Shown: one piece after another, positions 1 to 7,753 of the stretch
Layout: each line of letters begins with the position of its first letter
Position numbering within the stretch: the stretch's first letter is position 1
Assembly (NCBI GenBank): GCA_900299285.1
Contig: OMJF01000095.1
Span: 1 to 32,700 of the forward strand
Length of the DNA stretch: 32,700 nucleotides
From: Anabaena sp. 54
GTDB taxonomy: Bacteria > Cyanobacteriota > Cyanobacteriia > Cyanobacteriales > Nostocaceae
Direction: 5' to 3'
Notes under the pieces: generated by a model
The model's input: the letters and a program-made list of their open reading frames with translations, nothing else
Told to the model about the DNA's origin: nothing
Database searches by the model: none
Translations under genes and position numbers: made by a program

Positions 1-150
1 AAGAAAATCCAACATTTTCAGGATTCAGGAAACCCAACATTTTCAGGATTCAAGAAACCCACCATTTCCAGGATTCAGGAAATCCAACATTTTCAAGATG
101 AAGAAAATTCAACATTTTCAAGATTAAGAAAATCCAACATTTTCAGGATT
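1..150. repeat. 25-bp tandem array, six units
   Basis: Six head-to-tail units of 24 to 26 bp start at about 1, 27, 52, 77, 101 and 126. The unit reads roughly AAGAAAATCCAACATTTTCA followed by GGATTC, with a few substitutions per copy. There are no spacers, so this is not a CRISPR. The array touches a half-element of the GTAGGTTGGGTT family, and its AAACCCAACA core resembles the left arm of that element. It may therefore be an expansion of that arm. It may continue to the left of the window. Confidence 0.85.
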
Positions 151-182
151 TTGTTGGGTTTCCTTACGTCAACCCAACCTAC
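151..182. repeat. half element of the GTAGGTTGGGTT palindromic family
   Basis: The sequence reads TGTTGGGTTTCC then CTTACGTC then AACCCAACCTAC, which matches the right half of the elements at 1860-1957 and 17568-17640. It lies just upstream of the flavoprotein gene and creates an in-frame TTG extension at 151 that is unlikely to be the real start. Confidence 0.65.
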
Positions 183-231
183 GATTTTACGATTTTTCAA
201 TAAATTAATGTTACAAAAAAGAGGAATTTCC

Positions 232-1857
232 ATGACTCAAAAACAATTCTTTTCCCAAGATAGCGATGTTGATCAAACCTTATTCGCTGATGTATTAGTA
301 ATTGGTGGTGGCCCTGCTGGAACTTGGTCTGCTTGGAGTGCGGCTAATGCTGGTGCAAAAGTGATATTAGTAGATAAAGGCTATTGTGGTACAAGTGGCT
401 GTGCTGCTGCATCGGGTAACGGTGTGTGGTATGTTCCACCAGAACCCGACAGTCGAGAAGCAGCAATGGCTTCTAGGGAAGCATTAGGAGGTTTTTTATC
501 TAGCCGTGATTGGATGCAACGAGTCCTAGATCAAACTTATGCGAACGTCAACCAACTAGCTGACTGGGGTTATCCCTTTCCTACGGATGAAGATGGTAGA
601 CCCTATCGGCGCAGTCTTCAAGGTCCAGAATATATGCGTTTAATGCGGCAACAAGTAAAACGGGCAGGAGTAAAAATTTTAGATCACAGTCCGGCTTTGC
701 AGTTGTTGGTAGATGCAGAAGGCGCTGTAGCTGGGGCGACGGGAGTTAACCGTCAGACTGATGAAAAGTGGGTTGTGCGTGCAGGTGCAGTCATCATTGC
801 TACTGGAGGCTGCGCTTTCTTGAGTAAAGCCCTGGGTTGCAATGTGCTAACAGGGGATGGATACCTGATGGCAGCCGAAGCGGGTGCAGATATGTCAGGA
901 ATGGAGTTTTCCAACGCCTATGGTATCGCACCAGCTTTTTCTTCTGTAACCAAAACCTTATTCTATAATTGGGCGACATTCACCTACGAAGATGGGACAC
1001 CTATCCCCGGCGCTGGTTCGCAAAAAGGCCGTTCCGTCATTGCCGAAACTTTGCTAACTCAGCCAGTTTACGCCATCATTGACAAAGCCTCAGAAGAAAT
1101 GCGGGTGACAATGCGTTTATCTCAACCCAATTTCTTCCTACCTTTTGATCGTGCAGGTATTGATCCCTTTACTCAACGTTTCCCTGTGACTCTACGTTTA
1201 GAGGGAACAGTTCGGGGTACAGGTGGGATTAGAATTACTGATTATACTTGTGCTAGTTCTGTACGTGGGCTTTACGCCGCCGGTGATGCAGCTACCAGAG
1301 AATTAATTTGTGGTGGTTTTACTGGTGGTGGTAGTCATAACGCAGCTTGGGCCTTATCTTCAGGCTACTGGGCGGGACAGTCTGCGGCTACATACTCCCG
1401 TGATTTAGGTGTACAAGCCAACCAAAAACCAGTTCAAGCTGTAGGTAATGCAGGATTTATTTCTGGTAGTCAGAAACAAATTCACAGTGAAGAGATTATC
1501 AAAGCTACTCAAGCGGAAGTTTTTCCATATAATCATAATTATTTCCGTAATGAACAAACTTTAACGGAATCATTGCAAAGATTACATTCTTTGTGGAGTG
1601 AAATTCGCAATAGTCAAGCCGCAGATAATAGCAATATTCTCCGCACCAGGGAAGCTGCGGGAATGGTAGCAACCGCCAGATGGATGTATAGCAGTGCATT
1701 GGAACGGAAAGAAACTCGCGGAATGCACAAACATTTAGATTATCCACAACAGGATGCTAACCAACAACATCATTTAATTAGTGGTGGTTTGGATCAGGTG
1801 TGGGTAAAAGCTGTACCTATCCAAGAAACAAAAACGAAAGAACTGGTAACTGTTTAA
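232..1857 (+). CDS. FAD-dependent oxidoreductase (fumarate reductase / AprA-type flavoprotein fold)
   Basis: The 541-residue protein has an N-terminal Rossmann FAD site (VLVIGGGPAG, residues about 21-30, acidic residue near 48) and a second FAD motif near 347-367 (RGLYAAGD, then CGGFTGGGSHNAAWAL). This pattern is that of the succinate dehydrogenase / fumarate reductase / L-aspartate oxidase / APS reductase flavoprotein superfamily. I chose the ATG at 232 because an AGAGGA ribosome site lies about 8 bases upstream and the longer TTG start at 151 begins inside a repeat. No signal peptide is seen, so it is probably cytoplasmic. A 2x[4Fe-4S] ferredoxin and a D-2-hydroxyacid dehydrogenase follow on the same strand, so electrons probably pass between flavin and ferredoxin. 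The substrate cannot be read from the sequence. The SsuA-like gene further downstream makes an organosulfur role possible, but this is inference. Confidence 0.8.
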   Translation: MTQKQFFSQDSDVDQTLFADVLVIGGGPAGTWSAWSAANAGAKVILVDKGYCGTSGCAAASGNGVWYVPPEPDSREAAMASREALGGFLSSRDWMQRVLDQTYANVNQLADWGYPFPTDEDGRPYRRSLQGPEYMRLMRQQVKRAGVKILDHSPALQLLVDAEGAVAGATGVNRQTDEKWVVRAGAVIIATGGCAFLSKALGCNVLTGDGYLMAAEAGADMSGMEFSNAYGIAPAFSSVTKTLFYNWATFTYEDGTPIPGAGSQKGRSVIAETLLTQPVYAIIDKASEEMRVTMRLSQPNFFLPFDRAGIDPFTQRFPVTLRLEGTVRGTGGIRITDYTCASSVRGLYAAGDAATRELICGGFTGGGSHNAAWALSSGYWAGQSAATYSRDLGVQANQKPVQAVGNAGFISGSQKQIHSEEIIKATQAEVFPYNHNYFRNEQTLTESLQRLHSLWSEIRNSQAADNSNILRTREAAGMVATARWMYSSALERKETRGMHKHLDYPQQDANQQHHLISGGLDQVWVKAVPIQETKTKELVTV

Positions 1858-1859
1858 TT

Positions 1860-1957
1860 GTAGGTTGGGTTGACGCAAGGAAACCCAACATGATCAAAAC
1901 TTTTGTTGGGTTGCGCGATTCCTACGGAGCGCTTCGCTATCGCTTAACCCAACCTAC
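1860..1957. mobile_element. 98-bp MITE-like element, GTAGGTTGGGTT termini
   Basis: The ends are perfect 12-bp inverted repeats, GTAGGTTGGGTT and AACCCAACCTAC. Inside are further inverted GGAAACCCAACA / TGTTGGGTT motifs and a GGAGCGCTTCGCTATCGC segment typical of cyanobacterial dispersed repeats. It lies between the flavoprotein stop and the ferredoxin start, inside what looks like an operon, and has no coding capacity of its own. Confidence 0.7.
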
Positions 1958-1994
1958 ATCAATATTAATTTTGGATAAATTTTGGTTTTTTATT

Positions 1995-2324
1995 ATGATT
2001 GAATTAGTTAGTGAATCCCGTTGCATTCAATGTAATCTTTGTGTTAAAGTTTGCCCAACAAATGTTTTTGATAAAGTCCCAGATGCACCGCCAAAAATTG
2101 CTAGACAAAGTGATTGTCAAACTTGTTTTATGTGTGAATTATACTGTCCAGTTGATGCGCTGTATGTTGCACCAGAAGTAGAACCATTAACAGGAATTAA
2201 CGAACAATTATTAGCAGAAGCTAAACTTTTAGGCAGCTATCGTAAAAATATCGGTTGGGGAAAATCTGTGACAAATACAGCTAAAGAAGACTCAACATAT
2301 AAATTATTGCAGAAGATGAAATAG
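1995..2324 (+). CDS. 2x[4Fe-4S] ferredoxin-family protein
   Basis: The 109-residue protein starts MIELVSESRC and carries two classical clusters: CIQCNLCVKVCP (CxxCxxCxxxCP) and CQTCFMCELYCP. This is the bacterial 8Fe ferredoxin fold, with a roughly 45-residue extra C-terminal tail. The ATG at 1995 is preferred over an upstream in-frame ATG at 1800 that lies inside the flavoprotein gene and the repeat element. It probably carries electrons to or from the flavoprotein just upstream, as an iron-sulfur subunit does in APS reductase or fumarate reductase. The next gene starts 20 bases downstream, so the two are likely co-transcribed. Confidence 0.85.
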   Translation: MIELVSESRCIQCNLCVKVCPTNVFDKVPDAPPKIARQSDCQTCFMCELYCPVDALYVAPEVEPLTGINEQLLAEAKLLGSYRKNIGWGKSVTNTAKEDSTYKLLQKMK

Positions 2325-2344
2325 AAAATCAAAAATAATCAATT

Positions 2345-3292
2345 ATGAAGCTGATTTTACCAGTAGAAATTGCCCATGAAATTGAGCCGCATTTACCTGA
2401 AAATACTACTGTAGTGCGTGTAGATAGTGAGGGTAATATAGATGCTGATGCCACAGATGCAGAAGTTTATTTTAGTTGGTTTTATCTCAAACCTACTACT
2501 TTACATAGGGTATTAGATGCTGCTCCTTTATTACGTTGGCATCATGCCCCAAATGCAGGTGTAAATCATATTTTGACACCAAAATATTTAGAAAGGGATT
2601 TAATTTTAACTAATGGTGCAGGGGTTCATGGTATTCCTATTGCTGAATTTGTGATTACTTATCTATTGGCTTATTCTAAACAATTACCAAGTTTATATCA
2701 GCTACAAAATGAGCATAATTGGCAAAGAGGTTTACCAATTCAAGAATTATTTGAGAAAACTTTATTAATTATCGGTGCTGGTGGAATTGGTCAAGAAATT
2801 GCAGTCCGGGCTAAAGCTTTTGGAATGCGTATTTTTGGCAGTTCTCGTCATCCAAAACCGTTACCAAATTTTGATAAAGTGGTTGGTGTAAATGAGTGGA
2901 AAAAACTACTTCCACAATCAGAATTTGTAGTAATTGCCACACCTTTAACCCCGGAAACTAAGGGAATGATTGATGTGGAAACCCTGCGTTTATTCCGCCC
3001 AGATTCCTATTTAATTAATATTGCGCGGGGAGCAATTGTTGATGAATCAGCACTGACTAACGCTTTACGAGAAAATTGGATTGCTGGAGCAGCTTTAGAT
3101 ACAGTATTTACAGAACCATTACCAGCAGAAAGTCCTTTATGGACATTACCAAATGTGTTTATTACACCCCATTGTTCTGGTAATTCTCCTAGAGTTAAAG
3201 AGAGAACACTTGCCCTATTTCTTGATAATCTCACTCGCTATCGTCAGGGAAAGTCCTTACGCAATGTGGTAGATAAAAATGCTGGTTATTGA
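2345..3292 (+). CDS. D-isomer-specific 2-hydroxyacid dehydrogenase
   Basis: The 315-residue protein has the NAD-binding motif GAGGIGQEIAVRAKAFG in its middle and the catalytic signature of the family: Arg in NIARGAIVDE, Glu in DTVFTEPLP and His in ITPHCSGN. It probably interconverts a 2-oxoacid and a D-2-hydroxyacid with NAD(P)H in the cytoplasm. Length is normal for the family (310-340). It starts 20 bases after the ferredoxin, so it is likely the third gene of a flavoprotein-ferredoxin-dehydrogenase operon. The substrate is unknown. The family also includes hydroxypyruvate/glyoxylate reductases. Confidence 0.85.
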   Translation: MKLILPVEIAHEIEPHLPENTTVVRVDSEGNIDADATDAEVYFSWFYLKPTTLHRVLDAAPLLRWHHAPNAGVNHILTPKYLERDLILTNGAGVHGIPIAEFVITYLLAYSKQLPSLYQLQNEHNWQRGLPIQELFEKTLLIIGAGGIGQEIAVRAKAFGMRIFGSSRHPKPLPNFDKVVGVNEWKKLLPQSEFVVIATPLTPETKGMIDVETLRLFRPDSYLINIARGAIVDESALTNALRENWIAGAALDTVFTEPLPAESPLWTLPNVFITPHCSGNSPRVKERTLALFLDNLTRYRQGKSLRNVVDKNAGY

Positions 3293-3366
3293 GTAATAAT
3301 AGGCATAAAATAAGTAAAGATAGCCGTAAGTTGTCCTTTACATTTTTAACGTAGATTAGGCAAATT

Positions 3367-4212
3367 ATGCAGTACAATTTATTATTTAGTCGGTTGGGTG
3401 AAATAGCTACACTCTTTTTTAAACTGGGTGTGATTGGGTTTGGTGGACCAGTTGCCCATATTGCTATGATTGAAGATGAAGTAGTCAAGCGTCGTCGCTG
3501 GTTGACACAAGACCATTTTCTCGATTTACTAGGCGCTACTAATTTGATTCCTGGTCCCAATTCCACTGAAATGGCAATTCATCTGGGATATATTTATGCA
3601 GGATGGGCAGGGTTAATTGTCTCAGGTGTTTGTTTTATATTACCTGCGGTTTTAATAACAGGCATATTTGCCTGGATTTATATTAATTATGGTAGTTTAC
3701 CTCAAATTGCACCTTTACTTTATGGGATCAAACCTGCTGTTTTAGCGGTTATTGTCAATGCCCTTTGGGGTTTAGCAAAAAAAGCGATCAAAAACCGTCA
3801 ATTACTTATTATTTCTATAGTTCTGGGATTACTAGTATTAATTTGGCAAGTGAATGAAGTAATTGCCCTATTGTTTGGGGGATTACTAGGTATGATTTGG
3901 TTACATCCTAGAAATCAAGACAAACCACCAGGAAATAAACCTAACTTATTAATTGCTGTCTTAACTACAGGCGCAACTTTACAGACAACATCTACAATTA
4001 GTGCTGTGGCGGGTACATCTATTCCTTTATGGCAATTAGGTTGGTTTTTTCTGAAAGTTGGTAGTGTTTTGTTTGGTGGTGGCTATGTGCTAATTGCATT
4101 TTTACAAGGGGGATTAGTGCAAGAATATGGCTGGTTAACACAGCAGCAGTTACTAGATGCGATCGCTATTGGTCAATTTACCCTACACAATAATCACGGC
4201 GTTCTATGCTGA
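3367..4212 (+). pseudogene. chrA: Truncated chromate transporter ChrA
   Basis: The first CHR domain is complete, with family motifs GVIGFGGPVAHIAMI near residue 24 and NLIPGPNSTEMA near 60. A second CHR domain begins near residue 225 (LGWFFLKVGSVLFGGGYVLI) but stops after AIAIGQFT. In intact two-domain ChrA proteins this is followed by PGPV and about 100 more residues. Here the frame reads nine unrelated residues and ends at 4212, and neither other frame continues the family sequence. The stop directly abuts the stop of the convergent MFS gene. I infer a deletion or rearrangement between about 4183 and 4212. If still made, the protein would lack most of its second domain. The ancestral role was inner-membrane chromate/sulfate transport. 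Confidence 0.75.
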
Positions 4213-5520
4213 CTAAGAAAGTAATCCCATTTCTTCATATATTGGGTTGACAACTTTTCTGATATTTGATATTTGTCTAGCAAAAAAATAAGTTCCTAAA
4301 ATACAACAAATACCGCCAAATAATAAAGCATTATCAACACCAATATAATGGGCTAATCCCCCGAAAAATAAATTACCAAGAGGTAATATTCCTAAAAAAG
4401 TAGTCATAAATATACTGGTTATTCGTCCTCTTTTATCTTCTTCCACTAAAATTACTTGCATAAAATTACTAATTGAAGCTAAAGTTAGTGTGTTAGTTAA
4501 TCCCACAATAAAGATCAATACTAAACAAATTTCTAGCTGAGTTGATCGAGAAAATAACATTAATGATACTCCCAGCACTAGAGTAGAAATTACCATAACT
4601 TTTTCTAGTCCTATTGCTTGTTTACGTCTCATTAGATAAATACCAGAAAAGATAGAACCAAAACCTGTAGAAGTCATCAGAAAACCCATTGTTTCTGCAT
4701 TTCCTTTCAGCACTTCTCTGGCAAATATTGGTATAAGATTTACATGGGTCATTGCCATAAAGCAAACTATAATTTGCAAGATTAAAATAGATTTAATAGG
4801 CAAGAAATTATAGACAAAAATAAATCCTTCTTTTAAGTTATGCCATATTTTTGGCGGTTTTGAGATAGATCCAATATTGATATTTGTTTTTATCCGCATA
4901 GTGAATATAGCTAATATAAAAGGCAAATAGCTAATAGCATCTACTAAAAAACATAAACCTGCTCCATTTCTAGCAATTATCAAACCTCCAATCATGGGAC
5001 TAACAAATTTAGCTGTATTCATTAAGAATGAATGCACAGCCATGGCACTATAAGTATCACTTCTACTTTCTAGTAATCTGGGAATAGTTACTTGACGTGC
5101 TGGTAAATCAAAAGCTTTTACTGTGCCTTGAAGAATACCAATAATAATAATATCTAGAAAATTTATCTGATTACTAAAAGTTAAAAATGTTAGTAGTGAA
5201 GATAAGAAAATAGATATTATTTGAGTAGTTAATAGAACATATCTTAAATTCCATCTATCTAATAATACTCCCACCAATGGTGTAATTACTAAACCTATAG
5301 CTTGATTGCTAAAGCCGGCTATACCAACTAACATAGCTGAATTTGTTAATTGATAAACCAACCATACTAAGGTAATTTGTGTCATCCAAGAGCCGAAAAA
5401 AGACACGCTTTCCCCAATCAAAAAAACAGATAAATTTCGTGATATAATTGCAGGTGAAATTCTCAAAAAAGCAAATGTTTTGTTGCTTTTATTTAATGAT
5501 TTTCCATTTTCTTCTAACAT
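4213..5520 (-). CDS. MFS transporter (MFS_3 / enterobactin-exporter-like)
   Basis: The 435-residue protein has about 12 predicted membrane segments and the MFS_3-type N-terminus, ISRNLSVFLIGESVSFFGSW, followed by the loop motif VGVLLDRWNLRYVLL. Family members export siderophores, macrolides or other small molecules across the inner membrane. The substrate is not readable. Its stop codon is adjacent to the stop of the truncated chrA, so the gene probably came to this site by the same rearrangement that removed the 3' end of chrA. The sequence is strongly AT-rich, with many ATA and TTA codons. It is followed upstream on the same strand by an SDR gene about 45 bases away. Confidence 0.85.
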   Translation of the reverse strand: MLEENGKSLNKSNKTFAFLRISPAIISRNLSVFLIGESVSFFGSWMTQITLVWLVYQLTNSAMLVGIAGFSNQAIGLVITPLVGVLLDRWNLRYVLLTTQIISIFLSSLLTFLTFSNQINFLDIIIIGILQGTVKAFDLPARQVTIPRLLESRSDTYSAMAVHSFLMNTAKFVSPMIGGLIIARNGAGLCFLVDAISYLPFILAIFTMRIKTNINIGSISKPPKIWHNLKEGFIFVYNFLPIKSILILQIIVCFMAMTHVNLIPIFAREVLKGNAETMGFLMTSTGFGSIFSGIYLMRRKQAIGLEKVMVISTLVLGVSLMLFSRSTQLEICLVLIFIVGLTNTLTLASISNFMQVILVEEDKRGRITSIFMTTFLGILPLGNLFFGGLAHYIGVDNALLFGGICCILGTYFFARQISNIRKVVNPIYEEMGLLS

Positions 5521-5564
5521 TAATATTACCTATTATTCGGTATTATTGTGAATAACTGTGAGCA

Positions 5565-6314
5565 TTATCTATCTTGCAAAGTTGGACGAATTAATATCTC
5601 ATTCACATTTACGTGCTGTGGTTGGGTGACAGCATAAACTATTGCTGCTGCTATATCTTCACTTTGTAATGGTGTAATTGCTTTGCGTCTGGCTTCAATT
5701 TCTTGTTTAGCTATTACATCAGTAATATGCTGATCAATTTCTGTTTCTACTAAGCCAGGTTCGATGATAGTAACACGAATATTGTCTTGATATACTTCCT
5801 GCCTTAATGCTTCCGAAAAGGCATTGACACCCCATTTAGTCACATTATAACCAGCCATTCCCGCACGAGCAATACGGCCTGCTACAGATGAAATATTAAC
5901 AATATGTCCTGATTTTTGCGCTTTGAATATAGGTAATACTGTATGAGTTGTGTACATTAACGCTAAAACATTTATGTCAATCATTTTTCGCCAATTTGAC
6001 GGATCTGCATTTTCAATTCTGCCTGGAAATGATATACCCGCATTGTTTACCAAAATATCTACGCGCCCAAATACTGCATTAGCTTTTTGGATCAAATTTT
6101 GAACCTGTACTTCATCGGTAATATCTGCAACAACAGGTAATGCTTCTCCACCATTTTCAGTAATGTGTTTTGCTAATGCTTCTAAACGCTCTCCCCTTCT
6201 AGCTGCAATTACTACTTTTGCTGCTTCTGCTGCTAATGAAATAGCTGTAGCTTTACCAATTCCTGAAGAAGCTCCAGTAATAATAGCCACTTTACCATCT
6301 AATTTACCTGCCAT
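5565..6314 (-). CDS. Short-chain dehydrogenase/reductase (SDR)
   Basis: This is a 249-residue classical SDR. The cofactor motif TGASSGIG is at about residues 13-20 and NNAG at 90-93. The catalytic Ser is at about 142-143, with YNVTK (Tyr156, Lys160). Following the cofactor motif, AARRGERL suggests NADP preference. I chose the ATG that gives MAGKLDGKVAIITG. A 24-residue in-frame extension to 6386 is possible, and it would overlap the stop of the upstream mrp gene by 4 bases. The substrate is unknown. Proteins of this shape are often annotated as serine/3-hydroxy acid dehydrogenase-like (YdfG-like). Confidence 0.85.
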   Translation of the reverse strand: MAGKLDGKVAIITGASSGIGKATAISLAAEAAKVVIAARRGERLEALAKHITENGGEALPVVADITDEVQVQNLIQKANAVFGRVDILVNNAGISFPGRIENADPSNWRKMIDINVLALMYTTHTVLPIFKAQKSGHIVNISSVAGRIARAGMAGYNVTKWGVNAFSEALRQEVYQDNIRVTIIEPGLVETEIDQHITDVIAKQEIEARRKAITPLQSEDIAAAIVYAVTQPQHVNVNEILIRPTLQDR

Positions 6315-6382
6315 AGTAAACACCCATTGATTAACAAATACGGTAACTTGATAGAAATTATGTAGATTTAAAATCAAGCATC

Positions 6383-7453
6383 TCATAGATCACTAGAAAA
6401 AGCAAGAAAAGTATTCTCTAAAGCCGCAGCAATATTTATAAATATCTGACTTGTGGCTAAACTAGAATCAGCAAGGGTAAGGGGTTGACCAGTATCACCA
6501 CCCTTACAAATCCGCGGATCGAGGGGAATTTTGCCTAAAAGCGGTGCTTGGAGTTGATTAGACAATTTTTCACCGCCACCACTACCAAAAATCGGAGTTT
6601 TTTCCCCATTTACGCCGATAAAATAGCTCATATTCTCGATAATACCCAGAACAGGAACACCCACTTGACGGAACATATAGATACTGCGACGCACATCAGA
6701 AATCGCCACTTCTTGAGGTGTTGTTACCAATATCACTCCACAAATCGGGCTTTCTTGTACAATCGTAATTTGAGCATCACCAGTACCGGGAGGTAAGTCT
6801 ATTAATAGATAGTCTAGTTCTCCCCAATCAACCTCATGTATAAATTGAGTAATGATTTTATGTAATACAGGTCCACGCCATGCTAAAGGATGATCCGGTT
6901 CTGCTAACAATCCTACAGACATGACTTTGATACCATGAGCTTCTAAGGGTAAAAATTTTTGACCATTAGCAGTATCAATAACTGTAACTTCCGATTGTCC
7001 TAACCCTAACATTTGAGGAACATTAGGACCATAAACATCAGCATCTAATAACCCAACTTTTGCTCCTTTTAACCTCAAAGCTACGGCTAAATTAACTGCG
7101 GTTGTGGATTTACCCACACCCCCTTTACCGCTAGATATGGCTAATGTCGTTTTCACTCCTGGAATTGTACAAACTTGAATGTAAATTTTTTTACACCAAG
7201 CTAATGATGACAATAACGCTTTAATTTCTGTTTCTAAGTGCTGCTGACAAGAACCTATATACAAGCGCAGATAAACATAGTTATCAACTATCCGCAGATT
7301 TCGCACCATTCCCAAACTAACGATATCGTTTTTTAGGGTAGGTTCAATTACTTGTTTGAGAAGTTGGATAACTTCTGCTTGTAGGAGGTTGAGAGGATCT
7401 ATTTCCACTTCTTCGCGCACAACACTTTTTTTCAAATCTAATTTTTCTGACAT
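6383..7453 (-). CDS. mrp: Mrp/NBP35-type Fe-S cluster carrier ATPase
   Basis: The 356-residue protein has an N-terminal MIP18/DUF59 domain (about residues 20-95) and then a ParA-like P-loop ATPase with the deviant Walker A motif SGKGGVGKST at about 108-117. LLIDLPPGTGDAQ is the Walker B/switch region. It is expected to carry iron-sulfur clusters to apoproteins in the cytoplasm. The CxxC pair common near ENMSYF in other ApbC/Mrp proteins is absent here (YFIGVNGEKTPIFG), so cluster binding would use other ligands. Several Fe-S proteins are encoded nearby, but the gene is transcribed away from them. Confidence 0.9.
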   Translation of the reverse strand: MSEKLDLKKSVVREEVEIDPLNLLQAEVIQLLKQVIEPTLKNDIVSLGMVRNLRIVDNYVYLRLYIGSCQQHLETEIKALLSSLAWCKKIYIQVCTIPGVKTTLAISSGKGGVGKSTTAVNLAVALRLKGAKVGLLDADVYGPNVPQMLGLGQSEVTVIDTANGQKFLPLEAHGIKVMSVGLLAEPDHPLAWRGPVLHKIITQFIHEVDWGELDYLLIDLPPGTGDAQITIVQESPICGVILVTTPQEVAISDVRRSIYMFRQVGVPVLGIIENMSYFIGVNGEKTPIFGSGGGEKLSNQLQAPLLGKIPLDPRICKGGDTGQPLTLADSSLATSQIFINIAAALENTFLAFSSDL

Positions 7454-7546
7454 TCTACAGCAAATAAAAGTATAAAATTACACGCAAGTTTAATATTTTT
7501 CCATAGACCCCTTGCATTCAAATTACTTTTGTGTGATGATTTGAGA

Positions 7547-7586
7547 ATAAAACTACGATAATCTGATTGATATACTGTAGTTTTAT
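7547..7586. promoter_or_regulatory. Candidate operator: 10-bp inverted repeat with 20-bp spacer
   Basis: ATAAAACTAC at 7547-7556 is exactly inverted as GTAGTTTTAT at 7577-7586. It lies about 170 bases upstream of the ssuA-like start and about 95 bases upstream of mrp. A TATACT hexamer lies in the spacer. It could be a regulator site or part of a transcript stem. The regulator is unknown. Confidence 0.35.
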
Positions 7587-7664
7587 CATAAATTGAGCCA
7601 AAGATAGCTTTCAGGCTAGAAATCTGGAGCTATAAAAACGAAGTTCGACTACCCGGATTCGTTG

Positions 7665-7682
7665 AACCCATACAGATGGGTT
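7665..7682 (+). other. Stem-loop in the 5' leader of the ssuA-like gene
   Basis: AACCCAT, a 4-base loop (ACAG) and ATGGGTT form a perfect 7-bp stem 71 bases upstream of the start codon. No U-tract follows, so it is not a standard terminator. It could be a leader RNA structure. Confidence 0.35.
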
Positions 7683-7753
7683 TGGCCTATGTATCGGTAA
7701 TTTGCGATCGCCATTTGTTTTGAGATTTTCTTTACTGTAATTAAGTTGGGACT

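Larger units (their letters stand above)
7454..7753. other. 300-bp divergent intergenic region, mrp / ssuA-like
   Basis: This non-coding region must carry promoters for two divergent genes. It contains a 10-bp inverted repeat at 7547-7586, a stem-loop at 7665-7682 and one HIP1 octamer near 7707. I see no credible tRNA or known riboswitch. Confidence 0.6.

Noticed and set aside
1..150. CRISPR array
   Set aside because: The units are contiguous without unique spacers, and they vary by substitution.
151..231. In-frame TTG extension of the first flavoprotein
   Set aside because: It lies in the repeat half-element, and an AGAGGA site sits correctly before the ATG at 232.
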